Below are positions 56,340 through 64,000 of a stretch of DNA of 64,000 nt, piece after piece. Under the pieces are notes generated by a model that saw nothing but the letters and a program-made list of their open reading frames with translations, had not been told where the DNA came from and searched no databases. Where the stretch lies: NCBI GenBank assembly GCA_002355455.1, contig AP017375.1, forward strand, positions 1 to 64,000. The letters run 5' to 3'. Within the stretch, counting starts at the first letter, position 1, and every line of letters starts with the position of its first letter. Source of the DNA: Stanieria sp. NIES-3757. GTDB taxonomy: Bacteria; Cyanobacteriota; Cyanobacteriia; Cyanobacteriales; Xenococcaceae. Made by a program: the position numbers and the translations under genes.

Positions 56340-57401
56340 ATGGTACAAACTCTTACTTCTTCCTCTACTCATCTGTGGTTACCAAAGCGTGTTTTAGTTA
56401 CTCCTGCTGCTCTTCAAGAATCTTGGGGGCAAAAAATTATCAAGCGAATTGAATCCTATCAGATACCAGTTGAAGAATTACCCCACAATCGATTAACTAA
56501 TTTAAAAGGAAAAACAGGACAAGAGACTTATGCTAAAGCTAAACGAACCCTAGCAATCGTAACTGCACCACCAAGTAATTTTAAACTAAGTCCAATTCCT
56601 CCTTCGGCTGACTGGCAATTTCATTTAGCACAAGGATGTCCAGCGCACTGTCAATATTGTTATTTAGCTGGCAGTTTATCTGGAGTTCCTATCACCAGAG
56701 TTTATACGAATTTACCAGAAATTCTCGATAATTTAAGCCAATACGAAACAAAAGACCGAGAAACTAGCTTTGAAGTTAGCTGTTATACAGATCCTCTTGG
56801 CATTGAACACCTAACAGGTAGTTTAGCTGAATGTATTCGTTATTTCGGTACTCTTCCTCAAGCTCGTTTACGATGGGTTTCTAAATTTGATGGAGTTGAT
56901 GGACTATTAAATTTACCCCATCAAGGTCATACTCGTTGTCGTATGAGTATCAATGCTGCACCAATTAGTCGTTCTTTTGAGGGAGGTACAGCCAGTGTTA
57001 CGGCTAGACTACAAGCACTGCGTAAATTAGCTTTACCAACTAATCAAGGTGGTGGTGGCTATCCTATTGGGTTAGTAATTGCGCCAATTATGGCAATTTC
57101 AAATTGGCAGTGGCATTATACTCAATTGTTCGAGCAAATTAGCACTAGGTTAGATTTCAACTGCGACCTAACTTTTGAATTGATTACTCACCGCTTTACT
57201 CCTAAATCGAAAGAAGTTTTACAAAGTTGGTATCCAGGCAGCAAGTTGGATTTGAACGAAGAAACACGCAGTCGTAAATATAATAAGTTTGGTGGGGTTA
57301 AGTATGTTTATGACACGGAAACAATGAAAACGCTACGCAGTTTTATTGAACAACAAATTCAGGAAAGATTTCCTCAAGCACAAATTCTTTATTGGACTTA
57401 A
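56340..57401 (+). CDS. Spore photoproduct lyase-family radical SAM protein
   Basis: A 353-residue protein with the SPL-type cluster motif LAQGCPAHCQYCYLAG, giving Cys100, Cys104 and Cys107 (C-x3-C-x2-C). Further SPL-like segments are FEVSCYTDPLGIEHLTG, RWVSKFDGVDGLLNL and FELITHRFTPKSKEVL. True SPL repairs thymine dimers in Bacillus spores; cyanobacteria do not sporulate, so the substrate here is unknown, although a UV-damage role is conceivable. The catalytic hydrogen-donor cysteine of SPL is not obvious near the C-terminus. No operon partner. Confidence 0.85.
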   Translation: MVQTLTSSSTHLWLPKRVLVTPAALQESWGQKIIKRIESYQIPVEELPHNRLTNLKGKTGQETYAKAKRTLAIVTAPPSNFKLSPIPPSADWQFHLAQGCPAHCQYCYLAGSLSGVPITRVYTNLPEILDNLSQYETKDRETSFEVSCYTDPLGIEHLTGSLAECIRYFGTLPQARLRWVSKFDGVDGLLNLPHQGHTRCRMSINAAPISRSFEGGTASVTARLQALRKLALPTNQGGGGYPIGLVIAPIMAISNWQWHYTQLFEQISTRLDFNCDLTFELITHRFTPKSKEVLQSWYPGSKLDLNEETRSRKYNKFGGVKYVYDTETMKTLRSFIEQQIQERFPQAQILYWT

Positions 57402-57485
57402 CCTCGGAAGTTAAAAGTTAAAAAATGATTTTGACGGTTGATTTTTTATTTTAAGCTCCGTTTTTTTGGTCAAGATTGAACATTT

Positions 57486-58070
57486 TTAAACAGCAGTAGT
57501 GTCAGAAAAGCCTTTCATTTTGTAGATTAAATGATCGAAATAAGGAGCTAACTGAGTTTGTTCTTGTTCCTCAAACTGTTGCAAACTATAGTATTTCAAT
57601 TTTTCTAAACCTAAAACCATAGCATTGAGAGGAACTTTTAATTCTTGATACAATTGTTCCATATAACCTAATCCAGTTGGACTAGTATATTCAAGCGATC
57701 GCCCTGCTATACCATAGGTTATACAACGCAAAAAATGCCAAAAATCTCGCCAACAAGCTTCTGCTCTGGCTGGAGGGTATAAATCTCCACCAGGCTCGGT
57801 AATTTGAGGATAAGCAGCTAAAACTTCGGCTCTAGCTTGAGAGACAATGTTTTCAACTCTATCTCTTAGTAGTTGAGCTTGAGCAGTAGAAGTAGTAAGC
57901 TGTGGAGCAATAGATTGAATTTGCTTAATATCTTCATCGCTGAGATAACTACCTTGATCGTCGGCTTGTTGAAAAATCTTGATAACTTCGTTCGGATATT
58001 GCTCGTGCCAATTGGCAAAACTGACTATACGAGACTTTTGAATTAATTCCTTAACGCGATCGCTAAGCAT
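57486..58070 (-). CDS. Phycobiliprotein-like (phycobilisome domain) protein
   Basis: A 194-residue globin-like phycobiliprotein homologue. It has a 25-residue N-terminal extension, then QADDQGSYLSDEDIKQIQ, the TEPGGDLYPP loop and RAEACWRDFWHFLRCITYG, which matches the bilin-binding region of allophycocyanin or phycocyanin subunits. Cys106 with Arg108 and Asp109 corresponds to the chromophore-attachment Cys84 context, so bilin binding is plausible. The end PLNAMVLGLEKLKYYSLQQF and a longer tail differ from normal subunits (about 161-172 residues). It is divergent from a HEAT-repeat gene and close to a bilin lyase. Function is unknown; an orphan core component or light sensor are options. Confidence 0.82.
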   Translation of the reverse strand: MLSDRVKELIQKSRIVSFANWHEQYPNEVIKIFQQADDQGSYLSDEDIKQIQSIAPQLTTSTAQAQLLRDRVENIVSQARAEVLAAYPQITEPGGDLYPPARAEACWRDFWHFLRCITYGIAGRSLEYTSPTGLGYMEQLYQELKVPLNAMVLGLEKLKYYSLQQFEEQEQTQLAPYFDHLIYKMKGFSDTTAV

Positions 58071-58191
58071 CCTTTAATCTAATTACAATTTTTGATCTAT
58101 TTACACCAAAGATCATCCCAAATGCAGTTAACCATAGCTGTAAATGTAAAGTAAGTTAAAGTTAAAAATTTCTTCTTCCCCCAGAAAATAT

Positions 58192-58851
58192 ATGGATTTG
58201 AATTTAATACAAGAATATTTAAGTAATTCCGATTCTCAAAAACGGATGAAAGCAATTACTGAACTGAGAAATTATGAAACGGACATTGTTGTACCTCTTT
58301 TGAAAGAGAAAATCAATGACAAAGAATTTCTGGTTCGTTCTTTTGTAGCGATGGGACTCGGAAAAAAACGCAATGCAGAATCTTTTGCAGCTTTATTACA
58401 GATGATGAAACTCGACCGCGATCCTAATGTTCGTGCCGAAGCTGCCAACTCTCTTTCTCTTTTTGGTACAGTTTCAGTACCCCATTTAGTGTTGATGTTT
58501 GAGCAAGATGATCATTGGTTGGTTCGTCGCAGTATCCTACCAGCTTTAGCCGAATTAGAATGTTTGGAAGAATTATTGGAAATTTGTATCTGTGGTTTAC
58601 ACGGAGAAGATCAAACCGTTCGAGAGGCTTGTATTGACTGTCTGGTTCGTCTTGCCAATACTTCTAAACAAGAAGAAGCTTTAGCTCAACTTTTGGCTTT
58701 AGTAACAGATGAACGGTGGCGTACTCGGATGCGAGTAGCGAGGGCATTGGCAAAATTCAATACTCCTCAAGCACAAGAAGCTCTTAATCGACTTAGACAA
58801 GATGAAGATCATCGAGTTGTGGGTGCTGTATTGGAAAGTCTGATTAGTTAA
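58192..58851 (+). CDS. HEAT-repeat protein (NblB/bilin-lyase E/F-like)
   Basis: A 219-residue all-helical protein with about six HEAT-like repeats, for example DKEFLVRSFVAMGLGKKRNA, DPNVRAEAANSLSLFG and DEDHRVVGAVLESLI. Size and repeats resemble NblB and the CpcE/CpcF-type phycobilin lyases or phycobilisome-degradation factors, which handle bilins on phycobiliproteins. Its position between a phycobiliprotein-like gene and a CpcS/CpeS-type lyase gene supports a role in the same pathway, but E/F activity cannot be claimed from repeats alone. Confidence 0.72.
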   Translation: MDLNLIQEYLSNSDSQKRMKAITELRNYETDIVVPLLKEKINDKEFLVRSFVAMGLGKKRNAESFAALLQMMKLDRDPNVRAEAANSLSLFGTVSVPHLVLMFEQDDHWLVRRSILPALAELECLEELLEICICGLHGEDQTVREACIDCLVRLANTSKQEEALAQLLALVTDERWRTRMRVARALAKFNTPQAQEALNRLRQDEDHRVVGAVLESLIS

Positions 58852-58935
58852 TTAATCTCCAAGCTAAAAACCGTACAAATGCCTAGGAAGATTGAAAGCT
58901 CGTGTTATATTAAGAAAAATCAAGAAACTTGGGAT

Positions 58936-58954
58936 ACTCCTTTACAACAGGAGT
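58936..58954 (+). promoter_or_regulatory. Hairpin covering a Shine-Dalgarno, with a short upstream frame
   Basis: ACTCCT pairs perfectly with AGGAGT across TTACAAC. The AGGAG serves an ATG at 58960, which starts a 27-codon frame (MYQIQSQRLTLYDISGNDDK...) ending at 59043 and overlapping the start of the lyase gene in another frame. It may control translation of the lyase. Confidence 0.4.
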
Positions 58955-58993
58955 GAATCATGTATCAAATACAATCGCAGAGGTTGACTCTCT

Positions 58994-59536
58994 ATGACAT
59001 CAGTGGGAATGACGACAAAAACATTAGAATCTTTATCGCTTGAATTTTTTCAACAATCGGCAGGTCAGTGGCAATCTCAGCGACGCTATTACACGCTTAA
59101 TAAAGAGACAGAACCTCAAGAAGTTGAAAGTTTAATTACGATCAAATTTTTAGAACAAGGCGCACCCGAACTAATTGAATTAGCCAAATTACATCAACTA
59201 GATAATTTAGAAGCTTTAATTGGTGGGACAAAAGTAACCTGGTCAAGTAATTACACTGGCACAATTCGTAAACCTTCAAACGGTTCAACTGTATTTGGAG
59301 TATGGGAAAATAAACTATACCGCGATCGCGGTTTTGCGACGACTGAACCCATCATAGCGACTTATTATTTTACCAATCCCCAAACTATGTGTTTGCGTAC
59401 TGAGTACAATGGTTCAGTTTTTGAAGAAGAAATCAAACTGATTGGTAAAAGCTATCGTACTAGACAATCCATTATTTCTCGCGCTGGACAAGAATTGATG
59501 ATCGGTCAATACTTAGAAAAACGTCTCGAAAATTAA
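58994..59536 (+). CDS. CpcS/CpeS-type phycobilin lyase
   Basis: A 180-residue lipocalin-like S/U-type lyase that attaches phycobilins to cysteine 84-type sites. Family features are LEFFQQSAGQWQSQRRYYTL at the start, TIKFLEQGAPELIELAKLHQ, GGTKVTWSSNY, STVFGVWENKLYRDRGFATT and RTRQSIISRAGQELMIGQYL near the end. Which subtype (S, U or T relative) is not decided. The start could be the ATG at 58994 or the ATG at 59009 (MTTKTLESL), as neither has a clear ribosome site. It follows the HEAT-repeat gene by 142 bases on the same strand. Confidence 0.88.
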   Translation: MTSVGMTTKTLESLSLEFFQQSAGQWQSQRRYYTLNKETEPQEVESLITIKFLEQGAPELIELAKLHQLDNLEALIGGTKVTWSSNYTGTIRKPSNGSTVFGVWENKLYRDRGFATTEPIIATYYFTNPQTMCLRTEYNGSVFEEEIKLIGKSYRTRQSIISRAGQELMIGQYLEKRLEN

Positions 59537-59697
59537 TAATACTGAAACATTTATTTAATATCTCCGTCATAATTGCTGAAGTAGATCGAATAAGCACAAT
59601 GACGGATATTTTTTATTAACATCTAATTTAAGTTAATAAATAGTTCTAGCTCATTAATTATTTAGTTATTCATTTTAATATTTAGAAAAGGAAAATT

Positions 59698-60519
59698 ATG
59701 TCGCCACAATTAACATCTTTACTCCGAAAAAGCAGTTTAGCTTTATCTTTGGTCATCATGTTTAGCGGAGCTAATGCTAACGCTTTACCAACTTCTAATG
59801 ACAATAACTTGGGTAATTACAACTTTAAAAAACTGTTTCAAGTAATCAGTCAAAGTAATACTCAACCACCAGAAGTAATTATTGATGGCAATCCCAATTC
59901 TGGTTCTTCTAGCACTACCCGTACTACTAACAGTACTTATTCAACCAGCAGCGATACTAGATTTAGATGTGAAACCGTTAACGGTGAATATACAGTAATG
60001 TATTATCCCGAAAGTCGACCAGAGCAAGCTTATCCTTGGGCAGTTCCAAGTCAATTAGGCGGTGGTTGGACTCCAGAAAATAGATGTAATGAAATTACTA
60101 GGCGGTTAGAAACCTATCGTCAGGATGGCTTGCTAGAATTAACTACGGGGATAGAAAACGGCTATGATACAATTTGCGTTACTACCCAGGTAGACCCAAC
60201 TAATTGCAAAATTGTTTTAACCGTACCACCTGGACAAGACCCTCAAATCACTCGCGACCAAGTTTTTGAAAATCTTTTAGTTGCTGATGATGGTCAACAA
60301 ACTCAAGGGGTCTATACTTATACCGAAAATGATGGTGGAGATATTCTCAATCAAATTGGCAATGTGCTTGGTGGCGGTAAGAAACCAGTTGCTTCGCCTA
60401 AAGATATTGATTTACGTCCTTTCTTAGATCCTGCTGATGGTGGTACAGGAACAAGATTAAGAACAACATCTAATTCTAGTTCTTCAACCCAAGAACGCAA
60501 ACCATCAATTTTTAAATAA
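59698..60519 (+). CDS. COP23-domain secreted protein
   Basis: A 273-residue protein with an N-terminal signal peptide (SLALSLVIMFSGANANALPT), a Ser/Thr-rich linker and a central COP23-like domain: RFRCETVNGEYTVMYYPESR, PWAVPSQLGGGWTPENRCNE, ITRRLETYRQDGLLELTTGI and ITRDQVFENLLVADDGQQTQ. Four cysteines in this domain could form two disulfides. COP23 was described as a protein with circadian-varying abundance in the membrane of a Cyanothece/Synechococcus-type cyanobacterium; function is not known. AAAGGAAAATT precedes the ATG. Confidence 0.82.
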   Translation: MSPQLTSLLRKSSLALSLVIMFSGANANALPTSNDNNLGNYNFKKLFQVISQSNTQPPEVIIDGNPNSGSSSTTRTTNSTYSTSSDTRFRCETVNGEYTVMYYPESRPEQAYPWAVPSQLGGGWTPENRCNEITRRLETYRQDGLLELTTGIENGYDTICVTTQVDPTNCKIVLTVPPGQDPQITRDQVFENLLVADDGQQTQGVYTYTENDGGDILNQIGNVLGGGKKPVASPKDIDLRPFLDPADGGTGTRLRTTSNSSSSTQERKPSIFK

Positions 60520-60554
60520 ATGAGCTAATTGCGATTAGAACAAGCATAAACTTT

Positions 60555-60581
60555 GTAGGGGCAATTTCTAATTACCCCTAC
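60555..60581. terminator. Bidirectional hairpin between convergent genes
   Basis: GTAGGGG pairs with CCCCTAC, with AATT/AATT inside. It is followed by GTTTTAATTTT on the plus strand. It lies between the COP23 and psb32 stop codons. Confidence 0.5.
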
Positions 60582-60625
60582 GTTTTAATTTTATGTCTTA
60601 ACCTATAGTGGGGTTGCTATAGCGG

Positions 60626-61351
60626 TTAATTACCAGGAAAACCAACGTACCAAAAATAGGTAACCATTGGAATTACCGTAGCTAAAAGTAATAAAACTAC
60701 AACCCAGATAGTTGCACTACCATCATCAGTATCTTCTGCCTTGGTAAAAGTTCCTTCTACTTGAATTTCTTCAGTAATGGCAGGTGGGCCGGGGTCAGGT
60801 TGACCAGATAATACAGCACTAAGGCGATCGCTTGCATCAAGTAAAGCTTGATTATATTTATTACCGTGTCTAAGATTGTACCCAATCGTTTCATCGATTA
60901 CACTTTGGGTAATTTCTGGATCGACTAATTGTTGAGCCTTTGCTCCAGTACGGATAGCAACATTATTAGTTAGAGTATCCATTACCAAAAGAGTTTGGTT
61001 TGCTTGAGCTTCGGGAGTAGTGTACCAAGTTGAAAATAGCTCATCTGCTAGACTATCAATAGTTTCGCCATAATCTAGACGACGAATTGCTACCATTCTC
61101 AATTCTTGACCAGTTTGTTTAGCCAATTGTTGAAAACTGCTGCTTAGTTTCCCTTGAGTAGCTAGACTAATTTCATCGGCTTGATCTACCATCCAAATAT
61201 CTTCAGTATTAGGACTAGGTAAATCATAAACACCTGTAGCTAAAACAGGCGTAGCACAGATAAAAATAGCAAAGAGGATTGATAAGATGGGTACAATCCA
61301 ATTAGCTAGGGATAAATAATTGTGTGAGTATTTATGAGAATAGAATTTCAT
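60626..61351 (-). CDS. psb32: Photosystem II repair protein Psb32 (TPM domain)
   Basis: A 241-residue protein with a signal or anchor sequence (VPILSILFAIFICATPVLA), a TPM domain (EDIWMVDQADEISLATQGKL, FQQLAKQTGQELRMVAIRRL, LDYGETIDSLADELFSTWY, QTLLVMDTLTNNVAIRTG) and a C-terminal membrane span (ATIWVVVLLLLATVIPMVTY). This layout matches cyanobacterial Psb32, which protects photosystem II from photodamage and speeds its repair at the thylakoid membrane. The ATG at 61351 is preferred over a TTG ten codons earlier. Confidence 0.85.
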   Translation of the reverse strand: MKFYSHKYSHNYLSLANWIVPILSILFAIFICATPVLATGVYDLPSPNTEDIWMVDQADEISLATQGKLSSSFQQLAKQTGQELRMVAIRRLDYGETIDSLADELFSTWYTTPEAQANQTLLVMDTLTNNVAIRTGAKAQQLVDPEITQSVIDETIGYNLRHGNKYNQALLDASDRLSAVLSGQPDPGPPAITEEIQVEGTFTKAEDTDDGSATIWVVVLLLLATVIPMVTYFWYVGFPGN

Positions 61352-61558
61352 GTTGACTGCTTTGTAGCTCGTTAATCTCAAATTTTAACAGCACTTTTAA
61401 TCGTTATTTATTAGAAGTAGAGAGTAGAAGAAAGATTAAAGATTTAACCTTTTTAATTTACTACTTGAGAAAAGGCAGGAAAGAGAAGGCAGTAGGCAAA
61501 AGCTTTAAAAGAATATGCAGAATAACAATACACATTAGCTTATCTAAAGTTTTGGCTT

Positions 61559-64000
61559 TTAATCTGTAGTCAAAACTTGCTTCGGCCAAGTAAAGCGGAA
61601 AATTGCTCCTTGGTTCAAGTCTGACTCTAAAACAATTTCGCCTCCTTCAGTGTCTATAATTTTTTTGATAATTGATAACCCAATTCCCGTGTTCTCTTTT
61701 CCTTTCAGTGGTTGAAGAGTTTGAAAAATGTCAAAAATTCTCGAGTGGTGTTCGGGAGCGATACCAGGGCCGTCATCAGCCACAGCAAATTGGTAGTAAT
61801 CTTTGGTTTCGATTGCAGAAATCTCAATAATTCCATCGTCCCGATGATGATGTTTGATGGCATTACTAATGAGGTTGGAAAATACCTGAAATAACAGCAA
61901 CCGTTTAGCAGTCATGGTATGGATCAATGATTTAATTTGGATCATAAAAGTAGCTGGCGGTGTCAACGAATCGATTACTTCCGTAAGCAGTTGAGCAAGA
62001 TTGATTTTTTCTGCCCTAACTTCGATCCGACCAATCCGAGAATATTGCAACAAACCGTCAATTAAAGCTTCCATGAGCTGAACTCGCTGTCGTAAAAGTT
62101 CCATCTGATTTTGATTTTCCTCTGGTAGTTGCTCTGCTAAATCTTCTTCGATCCAAGTTGAGAGATTCGCGATCGCTCTTAACGGGGCTTTGAGATCGTG
62201 AGAAACTATATAGGTAAAACGATTCAGTTCTTGATTACGCTGACTCAACTGGTTATTAATGTGTTCTAAAGAGTGGTTTAGCTCACTTAGTTCCCGTGCT
62301 TTTGCTTCCAATTTAAGTTGAGCTTGTTGACGGACTCGGTATAGTTTAAGGGTTGCTTCTACTCTGGCTAATAATTCGCGAGCAGAAAAGGGTTTGATTA
62401 GATAATCATCTGCTCCAGTTTCTAAGCCTTGAATCCGCGTTTCTTCCTCCGCACGAGCCGATAGTAAAATAATAGGAATTTCTCTTGTAGCTGGATTTTC
62501 CCGTAACTTTTGCAATAAACCTAAACCATCTAGTCTAGGCATCATAATATCAGTTAATACCAAGTCAGGAATAAATTGGTTTACGGTAGCTAAAGCAGCC
62601 ATGCCGTCTCCTACTACTGTGACATTGTATCCTTGACTAGATAACAACTGTGTTAAATAATCGCGCATATCGGCATTATCATCAGCCAAAAGAACCTGAG
62701 TAGAAGAAGAGTTATTGATTAAATTTGGCTGATCCACTTTTTGGATTGGTAAGCTTCTTCTAGAAAAGGGAGCAAACGGAATAGCATTGTGTTCGGCTGG
62801 AATAATTTCACTCGCCTCATTCTCAGTAGCGGGGAGCCAACGTAATGCTTCTTCTACATAAGCAATGGCTCTTGAGGTAGTGGAATCAGTAGTAGAGGTT
62901 TTACTAATATGTTCACTAGGTAAATGAGCATAACCCGCAGGCACGAACACCTTAAAACTACTGCCCTGTTCGACAACGCTTGTAACCTCAATCGTTCCGC
63001 CATGTAATTGGACTAATTCTTTAACCAAGGATAATCCAATCCCCGAACCTTCATAAGTTCTACCTTTTGCTTCTTGTACCCGATGAAAGCGCTTAAAAAT
63101 ATTAGGTAATTCTTCCGCAGCAATTCCCGTTCCTGTATCCCTGACTTCTAATTCAACTCCAGCTTGAGAGAAAGTAGATTCATCAACCTCAACCCAACGC
63201 AAATTAACGCAGATTTCTCCTGCAAAGGTATATTTAAAAGCATTGGAGAGCAAATTTAGGATAATCTTTTCCCACATCTCGCGGTCTACATAAATAGGTT
63301 CAGGCAGAGGAGGACAATCGACTTGAAAACGCAAACCTACCCGCTCAATGGCAGAGCGAAATACTCCAGCTAAATTAGTAGTTAGTCTGGCTAAATCAGT
63401 CGGTTCGTAAATAGCTTGAATTCTGCCAGCCTCAATGCGAGAAAAATCCAACAAACTATTGACCAACTTCAGTAAACGAAGAGCATTACGATGGACGATT
63501 TTCAGTTGTTCTTGGTGAGCCTGTGATAACGAACTATTATTTTCCGCCAACAAATCTTCAAGAGGTCCAAGCATCAAAGTTAACGGAGTACGAAACTCAT
63601 GGGAAATATTACTAAAAAAGATTGTTTTAGCGCGGTCTAATTCTGCTAATTCTTCCGCTCGTTTACGTTCTGCTGCATAAGTATCAGCATCCGCGATCGC
63701 TGTAGCCACATGACTGGTAATTAGCTCGAAAAATCCTCGATATTGATCATCAAATTCTTTTCGAGGACTGATCCCTAAAATTAAAAATGCTACTAGTTGT
63801 TGTTTTTGACCCGATTGCAGAATCGGCATAACTATAGCTGAGTGCGGTGGTTCTGACCAACTTCCCCTAGGTAAAGCAGTAAATCGAGTCTTTAAATCAT
63901 TAATGATTTGAGCTTCACCCGTATTTTGAACTTCTGTAAAACACCAAGGTTGCTCTGCTTCAGACTTAGTTAAATCGATTTGTACAGGACTAGCAGGCGT
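61559..64000 (-). CDS. Hybrid sensor histidine kinase with two kinase modules (partial)
   Basis: The frame runs to the window edge, so its N-terminus is missing. Visible order: end of a GAF-like domain (ELITSHVATAIADADTYAA), HisKA with FFSNISHEFRTPLTLMLGPL, HATPase (NLLSNAFKYTFAG, DTGTGIAAEELPNIFKRFHR, GIGLSLVKELVQLHGG), a receiver domain with phospho-acceptor PDLVLTDIMMPRLDG and GADDYLIKPFSARELL, a coiled-coil linker, a second HisKA (FTYIVSHDLKAPLRAIANLS) and second HATPase (FSNLISNAIKHHHRDD, GIGLSIIKKIIDTEGG). The second module resembles phytochrome-type kinases. The input signal is unknown. The ATG at 63829 is internal, as coding continues upstream without a stop. Confidence 0.9.
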   Translation of the reverse strand, partial: TPASPVQIDLTKSEAEQPWCFTEVQNTGEAQIINDLKTRFTALPRGSWSEPPHSAIVMPILQSGQKQQLVAFLILGISPRKEFDDQYRGFFELITSHVATAIADADTYAAERKRAEELAELDRAKTIFFSNISHEFRTPLTLMLGPLEDLLAENNSSLSQAHQEQLKIVHRNALRLLKLVNSLLDFSRIEAGRIQAIYEPTDLARLTTNLAGVFRSAIERVGLRFQVDCPPLPEPIYVDREMWEKIILNLLSNAFKYTFAGEICVNLRWVEVDESTFSQAGVELEVRDTGTGIAAEELPNIFKRFHRVQEAKGRTYEGSGIGLSLVKELVQLHGGTIEVTSVVEQGSSFKVFVPAGYAHLPSEHISKTSTTDSTTSRAIAYVEEALRWLPATENEASEIIPAEHNAIPFAPFSRRSLPIQKVDQPNLINNSSSTQVLLADDNADMRDYLTQLLSSQGYNVTVVGDGMAALATVNQFIPDLVLTDIMMPRLDGLGLLQKLRENPATREIPIILLSARAEEETRIQGLETGADDYLIKPFSARELLARVEATLKLYRVRQQAQLKLEAKARELSELNHSLEHINNQLSQRNQELNRFTYIVSHDLKAPLRAIANLSTWIEEDLAEQLPEENQNQMELLRQRVQLMEALIDGLLQYSRIGRIEVRAEKINLAQLLTEVIDSLTPPATFMIQIKSLIHTMTAKRLLLFQVFSNLISNAIKHHHRDDGIIEISAIETKDYYQFAVADDGPGIAPEHHSRIFDIFQTLQPLKGKENTGIGLSIIKKIIDTEGGEIVLESDLNQGAIFRFTWPKQVLTTD

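Noticed and set aside
1-64000. CRISPR arrays, rRNA genes, prophage or plasmid origin
   Set aside because: I saw no regularly spaced direct repeats, no rRNA sequence, and no phage or replication genes.

Overview
This window is cyanobacterial chromosome. Direct reasons are a bidirectional hoxEFUYH NiFe hydrogenase operon, a phycobiliprotein-like protein beside a CpcS/CpeS-type bilin lyase, Psb32, the myxoxanthophyll genes cruF and cruG, a COP23-family protein, a cyanobacterial RNase E with an arginine-rich tail, a long-type glutamate synthase, and very frequent GCGATCGC (HIP1) octamers in an AT-rich background. A unicellular or baeocyte-forming lineage (Stanieria/Pleurocapsa type) would fit, but the genus is an inference from general gene content.

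Layout. 1-5.9 kb: malQ, a membrane GTPase, a decayed glycosyltransferase, a repeat-containing soluble protein and the hydrogenase protease hoxW. 6-12.2 kb: a histidine-rich membrane hydroxylase, then hoxEFUYH read leftwards. 12.2-19.9 kb: a small secreted protein, one sugar ABC permease, a DUF1350 protein, a LivM-type permease overlapping a GH10-like protein, a HAD phosphatase, a CPP1-like protein and a DUF2839 protein. 20-26.6 kb: cysteine desulfurase, rne-rnhB, DUF1997, pheA and a Lon N-terminal-like protein. 26.7-31.8 kb: the str operon rpsL-rpsG-fusA-tuf-rpsJ, read leftwards, with a terminator after rpsJ and a hairpin plus T-run between rpsL and rpsG. 32-38.6 kb: an IscA-type protein, a cupin and a 1551-residue glutamate synthase. 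38.6-44.8 kb: a TMEM175-type channel, cruG-cruF, a complete IS5-family element using a -1 frameshift, and a lysyl-tRNA synthetase with a KTSC domain, followed by tRNA-Gly(CCC).

45-55.9 kb is the accessory part: a Wzx-type flippase, a GT4 glycosyltransferase, an FhaC/ShlB-type outer-membrane transporter without its cargo, three small double-glycine-leader peptide genes with Ser/Ala/Gly/Tyr-rich, cysteine-free cores, a parvulin-like protein, a wrecked fatty acyl-AMP ligase, and a GT-C-like membrane protein. Two of the peptide genes are preceded by the same 13-bp palindrome followed by a conserved TACAATT. This looks like a small secreted-peptide system and is the best candidate for something under-described.

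56-64 kb: an SPL-family radical SAM protein; a divergent group of phycobiliprotein-like protein, HEAT-repeat protein and bilin lyase; COP23; Psb32; and the 3' part of a large hybrid histidine kinase that runs off the right edge.

How the genes work together: hoxW presumably matures HoxH; HoxEFU pass electrons between NAD(P)H or ferredoxin and HoxYH; cruF and cruG act in successive steps on the carotenoid end group; rne and rnhB form one RNA-processing unit; the str genes supply translation. The 58-59.5 kb group may make one bilin-bearing protein. All assignments are by reading motifs and family resemblance; no database search was run.
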